The notes under the pieces were generated by a model. The model was not told the DNA's origin, did no database searches, and saw only the letters and a program-made list of their open reading frames with translations. Below, in pieces: positions 53,885 through 58,491 of a DNA stretch of 58,491 bases (the stretch's first letter is position 1; the number at the start of each line of letters is the position of its first letter). A program made the translations under genes and the position numbers. Origin of the DNA: Bacteroidota bacterium (GTDB lineage Bacteria > Bacteroidota > Bacteroidia > Cytophagales > Cyclobacteriaceae); NCBI GenBank assembly GCA_013285945.1, contig JABDGP010000012.1, positions 1 through 58,491 of the forward strand. The letters run 5' to 3'.

Positions 53885-54434
53885 GCTTATGAATGATCAA
53901 ACCGCTCACGAATATAAAGAGGCGATAGCTGCCTGCAAAAAGTTGTTTGCCCAGAAGACGAAAGACTACGGCACGGCTTGGCGCGTACTAAGGCTTCCTT
54001 CCATCACTGATCAAATTTTTATCAAGGCACAACGTATCCGGAGTATCCAGGAAAAAGGCTCTCAAAAAATTGAGGATAGCATTAAAGACGAATTCACAGG
54101 CATCATCAACTATTGCGTAATCGCAATCATGCAAATGAACCTTGTTCATTCTGACAAACTGGAAATGGATTTCAAAGAGCTTGAACCGATGTATGACCAA
54201 GCGGTGAATGAGACTTTTGATCTGCTGCAAAACAAAAATCATGATTATGATGAAGCTTGGCGAGAAATGCGTGTAAGCTCAATGACCGATATAATTCTTA
54301 TGAAATTGTTAAGAGTGAAACAAATTGAAGACAATCAAGGTAAGACGTTGGTAAGTGAAGGCATAAAGGCAAATTATCAGGATATGATTAATTACTCGGT
54401 TTTTTGTTTGATAAAAATGAAAGTGGTCAACTGA
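53883..54434 (+). CDS. DUF1599 protein with internal duplication
   Basis: 183 residues (start ATG 53883; alternative ATG 53889). Two copies of a roughly 65-residue unit are clear: KDYGTAWRVLRLPSITDQIFIKAQRIRSIQE (about 30) and HDYDEAWREMRVSSMTDIILMKLLRVKQIED (about 120). DUF1599 is called nucleotide-modification associated domain 1 and is linked by context to nucleotide metabolism. Here its position next to folP and the BT_3928-like gene repeats a Bacteroidota-wide neighbourhood, though the enzymatic role is unproven. Longer frames extending left over folP are antisense and were rejected. Confidence 0.85.
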   Translation: MLMNDQTAHEYKEAIAACKKLFAQKTKDYGTAWRVLRLPSITDQIFIKAQRIRSIQEKGSQKIEDSIKDEFTGIINYCVIAIMQMNLVHSDKLEMDFKELEPMYDQAVNETFDLLQNKNHDYDEAWREMRVSSMTDIILMKLLRVKQIEDNQGKTLVSEGIKANYQDMINYSVFCLIKMKVVN

Positions 54435-54443
54435 TTTCTTGTT

Positions 54444-55550
54444 ATGCAAAAATTCTTCGATCAGTTCTCGCGTTTTTTTGTTGGAGCCCTCTTCATTTTC
54501 TCGGGTCTGATCAAACTCAATGATCCTGTTGGCACTCAAATTAAAATGGAAGAATATTTTGAAGTCTTTGCCGATGACTTTGGCTCTTTCTTCCATCATT
54601 TTATTCCCTGGTCTTTAGAAATTGGGATGATAATGATTGTGCTGGAAATAGCTCTGGGAGTAGCTATTCTCGTTTTCTGGCGCATGAAGTGGACAGGCTG
54701 GACGCTTCTTCTGCTAATGGTTTTTTTTACATTTCTCACTTTTTACTCTGCCTATTTTAACAAGGTGACGGACTGCGGTTGCTTTGGTGATGCTATAAAA
54801 CTCACGCCTTGGCAGTCGTTTATAAAGGACGTAGTGTTGATGGGTTTTGTGTTCCATCTGTTCTGGTATAAGCATACGTACGTGCCCGCGATGCGCACCC
54901 GCGAAGGCGATGCATTAATTATTGGAACGGTAGCTCTTAGTGCGTTTCTAGGAGTTCATGCAGTTCGCCACTTGCCTTTTATCGATTTTCGAGCCTATAG
55001 AGTTGGTAATAACATACCTCAGCAAATGTTGCCTCAAGAACTGCCGGTGATTGAATATGTTTTTGAAAAGGACGGGAATAAAATCAAGTCGCTAAAATAT
55101 TTATCCGATGCAGGATACAAATACATCTCTTCAAGCGTACTGAATGAAGAAAAGACAAGACCAAAGATCACCGATTACAGCGTGACCTCGCCAGAAGGTG
55201 AAGACAAGACTGCTTATACATTTGAGGGCAACAAATTGTTGATCGTAATTGCCAACGTTGATAAAGCTTCTACAAAAAATATTTCAGCCATCAGGTTGCT
55301 CACAGAACAGTTGGAGGGCAGGGTAGATTGCTTCATGGTCACGGCTGCAAATGCAGATGCCATTGAGAAATTCCGGCATGAAAATCAATTGGCGGTTCCA
55401 TTCTACTTTGTTGATGCCACTGTTTTGAAAACAATCATTCGTTCCAATCCTGGCATTGCACTGTGGCATCAAGGCAAAGTACTTGGCAACTGGCATTACA
55501 ACGATACGCCCTCGTCTGAAGAAGTCTTGAAACTCATTTCAAAACAGTAA
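54444..55550 (+). CDS. BT_3928-like DoxX/MauE-type membrane protein with thioredoxin-like tail
   Basis: 368 residues. The first 170 residues have about four to five membrane segments in a DoxX/MauE fold (FVGALFIFSGLIKLNDPVG; LEIGMIMIVLEIALGVAILVF; LLLLMVFFTFLTFYSAYFNKVTDCGCFGDA). The CGCFGD motif near 112 is the conserved one of MauE-like and BT_3928 proteins. The C-terminal soluble part from about 240 (KLLIVIANVDKASTKNISAIRLLTEQL ... AVPFYFVDATVLKTIIRSNPGIALWHQGKVLGNW) looks like a thioredoxin-fold domain lacking CxxC. The combination suggests thiol/redox-linked membrane function. The aroK gene overlaps its stop by one base (TAATG). Confidence 0.87.
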   Translation: MQKFFDQFSRFFVGALFIFSGLIKLNDPVGTQIKMEEYFEVFADDFGSFFHHFIPWSLEIGMIMIVLEIALGVAILVFWRMKWTGWTLLLLMVFFTFLTFYSAYFNKVTDCGCFGDAIKLTPWQSFIKDVVLMGFVFHLFWYKHTYVPAMRTREGDALIIGTVALSAFLGVHAVRHLPFIDFRAYRVGNNIPQQMLPQELPVIEYVFEKDGNKIKSLKYLSDAGYKYISSSVLNEEKTRPKITDYSVTSPEGEDKTAYTFEGNKLLIVIANVDKASTKNISAIRLLTEQLEGRVDCFMVTAANADAIEKFRHENQLAVPFYFVDATVLKTIIRSNPGIALWHQGKVLGNWHYNDTPSSEEVLKLISKQ

Positions 55551-56056
55551 TGAAGATCTTTCTCATCGGTCTTCCAGGCTCGGGTAAAACAACTCTTGGA
55601 AAATCCTTAGCCGAGAAATTGAAATTGCGATTTATTGATCTCGACAGAGAGATTGAAAAAATCGATGGTCAGTCAATTCAGGAGATATTTGATAAAAAAA
55701 AGGAACCTCAATTTAGGGAGCTTGAGTCGAAAGTACTGAAAAGTTTCTGCGCTTCTGATGAGGATTATGTAATGGCAGCCGGCGGTGGCACTCCATGTTT
55801 TTTTGATAACCTGGAAACAATGAACCGTTCTGGTCAAACAGTCTTTATTGATACTCCTGCAAAAGAAATTGCCTCAAGATTAATGAAGACTAACCTTCTT
55901 GAGCGGCCCTTATTTGCTCGATTGGACCCCGACCAGCTCAAAGATAAAATTGAATTTCTGCGCTCCCAACGAATCAGTTATTACAGGCAGGCACAGTTTA
56001 TTTTCTCAGGAGTTGACATTTCCTCGGGAGAAATTGCAAACAGGATTAAAGAATAA
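55550..56056 (+). CDS. aroK: Shikimate kinase
   Basis: 168 residues, normal size. The P-loop GLPGSGKTTLGK, the shikimate-binding DLDREIE (Asp), RELES (Arg) and the GGGTPCF loop, and the RPLF LID region arginine are all visible. The enzyme phosphorylates shikimate at C3 for aromatic amino acid synthesis. Start ATG overlaps the previous gene's stop (TAATG), giving coupled translation. The last 11 bases overlap the converging FadL-like gene. Confidence 0.96.
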   Translation: MKIFLIGLPGSGKTTLGKSLAEKLKLRFIDLDREIEKIDGQSIQEIFDKKKEPQFRELESKVLKSFCASDEDYVMAAGGGTPCFFDNLETMNRSGQTVFIDTPAKEIASRLMKTNLLERPLFARLDPDQLKDKIEFLRSQRISYYRQAQFIFSGVDISSGEIANRIKE

Positions 56057-57668
56057 AGCCCACTGTAAGCATACCTGAAATATTGCTATTCTTGATAGTA
56101 ACAATGGGGCTAAACACATCATCCGAATAGCGCACCGTGCCTCTGCTGTACGGCAAATACGATGAGCTCCAGCTTGTTTGAATAAATCCAAGGTCTACAA
56201 AATATTTCTTCGAACGATAACCCAAACCTGCAGATATACTTGTAACCGTGTTATCGATATTATTTTGAGAAGTGCTGTACGGATTGGGCATATAATTGTA
56301 CCCAAGGCGGGCCCTGAAATTACTGAACCGGTATTCACCACCCACCCTGAAATTAAAGACATTGTGAAACAAGTTTTTAATTTCAGCATTATCTCCTGAA
56401 AAATCTGACGGAGTATTTGAATTAGAACCAAATTGCGACTTGCTAAAATTGACCTTCTCTACTTCGGCAGTGATCAGGCCACGTTTCTGAATGAAGAATG
56501 TGGCACCGGCCTTTATGCGCCATGGAGTTGTGAGCGAATACAAAAATGGCGTTTGAAAATAAATTGAATCTCTTAGCCCTCCGTTCAAATTTCCACTTTT
56601 ACTTTGATGTGTTACATCCACAAAATTATAATTATTCCATACCGAGGTTAGCGTGGCATTATAATTTTCACTTAACGTGGGGTAATAGGTTGGCGTTGAA
56701 ATAGATAAACCAAATTGTACAAAGTCTTTAGGCTTTACAATTGCGCCGATCGTTGCGTTAATACCTGTTCCTGTTACATGAAGATTCTCATCCAATTCGA
56801 AACCAGTAAGATTTCCTCCTGCTGGAAGAGATCCTTGCGGAAAGGATTCTGAATAGACCTTTTGTGATTGATAGTTGATTGTAGGTACTCCAAGGCCCGC
56901 ACCTAAATAAAAAAAGTCATTAAGATTTACCCCGTAAGCTATATTCCATTGATTTTGCGCTCCGGAGTTTTGAATACGCTCACTTTGTTTGATTGCGACG
57001 GGGCCTGTCTGAGTTCTGTTGTCCAAAGGATAACTGTGATAATATGTTGAGTCAGCATTTAGCGTTTTTTCGCTATTTGGTCCAATTAAATAAGTATTGT
57101 AAGCCAACCTAGGGAGACTATTATAGCCATCACCAGGAGGATTATTAATATCTCCTGGATAAAATAGTTGCCCTGGCGGCTGGGCATAACTGCTTGCTTG
57201 CTGAATAAAGTAGTCAATAATTGAACTACTACTGTTTGTGCCCTGATAGGTATAGTTCTGATTAAAGTTATTGGTGCGGGTGAATGAAATAGCAAAGTTA
57301 CCACTTACCAATTTCCCTTTGTGTTTGTCTGTATGTAAAACCAGACTGAAGCCAGGTATATTAAAATTTGATTTTGAGTCAGTGGTTGAACTACCTAAAT
57401 AGCTGGAAGTGGAGCTATAAGAATTTATACCCAGTGATAAAGTCGCCTCTGATCGGTTAAAAAAACCAAGGCCGGCTGGGTTTGAATAAGCAGAGCTGTA
57501 ATCACCGCCTAGTGCCACTTGTGCGCCTCCCATCGCTTGAATTCGGGCACTTCCCGCGGGGTTTAACCTGCTAAAGAATAAAGCTTCTTCAGCATAGGTT
57601 TGAGCAAACACATTGAATGAAAAGAGCACAAAAAGACCACCCAGCCAAAGGCCTGCATTTTTATTCAT
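56046..57668 (-). CDS. OmpP1/FadL/TodX-like outer-membrane channel
   Basis: 540 residues. After a signal peptide (ending FNVFAQ) the family-type N-terminus NPAGSARIQAMGGAQVALGGDYSSAYSNPAGLGFF is found, where the NPAG hatch-like segment precedes the barrel. Many amphipathic strands with Tyr/Asn/Gly follow (LGINSYSSTSSYLG, GNFAISFTRTNNF, NGGLRDSIYFQTPF, RVGGEYRFSNFRARLGYNYMP) to a terminal strand (SGMLTVGFIL). Such proteins import hydrophobic compounds such as long-chain fatty acids. The substrate is unknown. It converges with aroK by 11 overlapping bases. Confidence 0.9.
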   Translation of the reverse strand: MNKNAGLWLGGLFVLFSFNVFAQTYAEEALFFSRLNPAGSARIQAMGGAQVALGGDYSSAYSNPAGLGFFNRSEATLSLGINSYSSTSSYLGSSTTDSKSNFNIPGFSLVLHTDKHKGKLVSGNFAISFTRTNNFNQNYTYQGTNSSSSIIDYFIQQASSYAQPPGQLFYPGDINNPPGDGYNSLPRLAYNTYLIGPNSEKTLNADSTYYHSYPLDNRTQTGPVAIKQSERIQNSGAQNQWNIAYGVNLNDFFYLGAGLGVPTINYQSQKVYSESFPQGSLPAGGNLTGFELDENLHVTGTGINATIGAIVKPKDFVQFGLSISTPTYYPTLSENYNATLTSVWNNYNFVDVTHQSKSGNLNGGLRDSIYFQTPFLYSLTTPWRIKAGATFFIQKRGLITAEVEKVNFSKSQFGSNSNTPSDFSGDNAEIKNLFHNVFNFRVGGEYRFSNFRARLGYNYMPNPYSTSQNNIDNTVTSISAGLGYRSKKYFVDLGFIQTSWSSSYLPYSRGTVRYSDDVFSPIVTIKNSNISGMLTVGFIL

Positions 57669-57713
57669 AAGTAAATTTAATCGAGTAGAAAGATGATCAA
57701 GAATCAGATTTTA

Positions 57714-58490
57714 TCATCTTCCACGGCCACCGCCATGACCTCCGCCACCACCCATATGACCTCCACCACCCATGCCACCACCGGAAAAGCCGCTGCTACG
57801 TCCGCCTCCCCAAGATGAACCAGGATTGCTCCAGCTTCTTGCACCGGTACCGGGGTTACTCCAAGAACTGCGAGTGGGTGCAGTACTCCCTGGGTTGCTC
57901 CAAGAGCTACGGCTCGAGTTTGCGTTTTGTTTCCACGCATTGTTGTAATAGGATGAGGTATTCGAAGCTGTACTTCTTGAACCTATGGCAGAACGAGTAC
58001 CGCTGCCATTATAATAAGAGGAACTCGTCCCTCTAGTAGAGGCAGAACGGGCATAACTTGTATTGGTTGTGCTACTATTCGTAGAACGTCTGCCATAAGC
58101 AGGACCTGAAGTTTCAGGACCAACACCGGCCACTGAATATCCATATGGCGAATACCCGTATCCATAACCCATCATACCGTATCCCATCATGCCATAACCC
58201 ATTCCCATAAACGGGCTACCAAATCCGTAGCTCATGTAAGGGAATCCAAAAGATCCGTATCCCATACCAAGTCCATACCCCATACCACCCATCATACCCA
58301 TACCATATCCCATTCCCATGCCATATCCCATACCGTACATTGACATATTATTCATCAAAGGATTATAACCTGCCATTCCATACATCGCGTAAGGGCTGTA
58401 ACCTGCACCACTCATGCCATACATTGAGTATGGGCTATAACCGTAGCCCCCCATTCCATACATATTAGAGTAAGGGCTATAACCATAGGC
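57714..58490 (-). CDS. Gly/Tyr/Met-rich repetitive protein, 5' end beyond the window
   Basis: At least 259 residues, open at the right window edge, so the N-terminus and any signal peptide are not seen. The upstream part is made of short repeats of MYGMxGYGYSPY type and a long run of GMGYGM units; the middle is Ser/Thr/Asn-rich with RSSWSNPG repeated three or more times, and the end is Gly-rich with His and Arg (GGGMGGGGHMGGGGGHGGGRGR). No folded domain is recognisable. The composition resembles low-complexity, prion-like or adhesive surface proteins. Expression and location are unknown. It lies 45 bases upstream of the FadL-like gene, in the same direction. Confidence 0.72.
   Translation of the reverse strand, partial: AYGYSPYSNMYGMGGYGYSPYSMYGMSGAGYSPYAMYGMAGYNPLMNNMSMYGMGYGMGMGYGMGMMGGMGYGLGMGYGSFGFPYMSYGFGSPFMGMGYGMMGYGMMGYGYGYSPYGYSVAGVGPETSGPAYGRRSTNSSTTNTSYARSASTRGTSSSYYNGSGTRSAIGSRSTASNTSSYYNNAWKQNANSSRSSWSNPGSTAPTRSSWSNPGTGARSWSNPGSSWGGGRSSGFSGGGMGGGGHMGGGGGHGGGRGR
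58130..58490 (-). repeat. GYGYSPY / GMGYGM low-complexity tract
   Basis: Short codon-level repeats (tat, ggt/gga, atg, cca) encode MYGM, GYGYSPY and GMGYGM units. Imperfect copies indicate slippage-prone sequence that may vary in length between strains. Confidence 0.75.
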
Positions 58491-58491
58491 G

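Overview
The window is chromosomal DNA from a member of the Bacteroidota, most likely of the Cytophagales type. Pointers are several very large secreted proteins ending in gliding-motility-type (type B, CHU_C-like) type IX secretion C-terminal domains, three PorP/SprF-family outer-membrane proteins, Ig-like repeats of the Cytophaga/SprB kind, Bacteroidota-only families (BT_3928-like DoxX protein, long PurM form, YpdA), and TAnnTTTG-type -7 promoter boxes instead of sigma70 -10 boxes. tRNA genes lack an encoded CCA. No rRNA, CRISPR array, prophage or insertion sequence was seen; it is mainly an ordinary chromosomal region with a large surface-protein component.

Layout. 1-6256: tail of a LuxR-type regulator, then a 1705-aa FG-GAP/Ig-like type IX cargo followed by its own PorP/SprF-like protein. 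6269-9696: membrane histidine kinase, tandem universal stress protein and a cation/proton antiporter. 9756-12539: a second cargo without a porin neighbour. 12546-18987: housekeeping (DEAD-box helicase, dihydroorotase-like protein, tRNA-His, Era and Der GTPases, a small lipoprotein, a SprT-like protease). 18990-20705: a murK/nagK-like kinase plus MurQ, i.e. MurNAc recycling. 20824-31627: mixed metabolism and envelope genes (YCII-like secreted protein, YpdA, LipB, PGI/PMI, YraN, DUF1801, M20 hydrolase, Rieske protein, a decayed VapBC-like toxin-antitoxin pair, aldo/keto reductase, NfeD-FloA). 31682-43669: a second surface-protein block on the minus strand with two giant cargos (2084 and 1061 aa) and two PorP/SprF-like proteins, one fused to a SPOR-like domain. 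43846-45886: beta-barrel protein, a histidine-kinase-like protein with a phosphoacceptor domain but no ATPase domain, and initiator tRNA-Met. 46104-58491: threonine aldolase, RarA, a von Willebrand A membrane protein, PurM, a CBM9-like secreted protein, a SPOUT methyltransferase, FolP, DUF1599, BT_3928-like protein, shikimate kinase, a FadL-like porin and a truncated Gly/Tyr/Met-rich protein.

The most coherent functional theme is type IX secretion to the cell surface: three of four cargos sit directly beside a PorP/SprF-like partner, as in the SprB-SprF arrangement. The least ordinary items are the PorP-SPOR fusion, the 14-repeat 2084-aa protein, the doubly frameshifted toxin-antitoxin pair, the kinase-like protein without an ATPase domain, and the dihydroorotase-like protein that lacks the first metal-binding histidine. 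Nothing seen amounts to a demonstrably new defence or enzymatic system.
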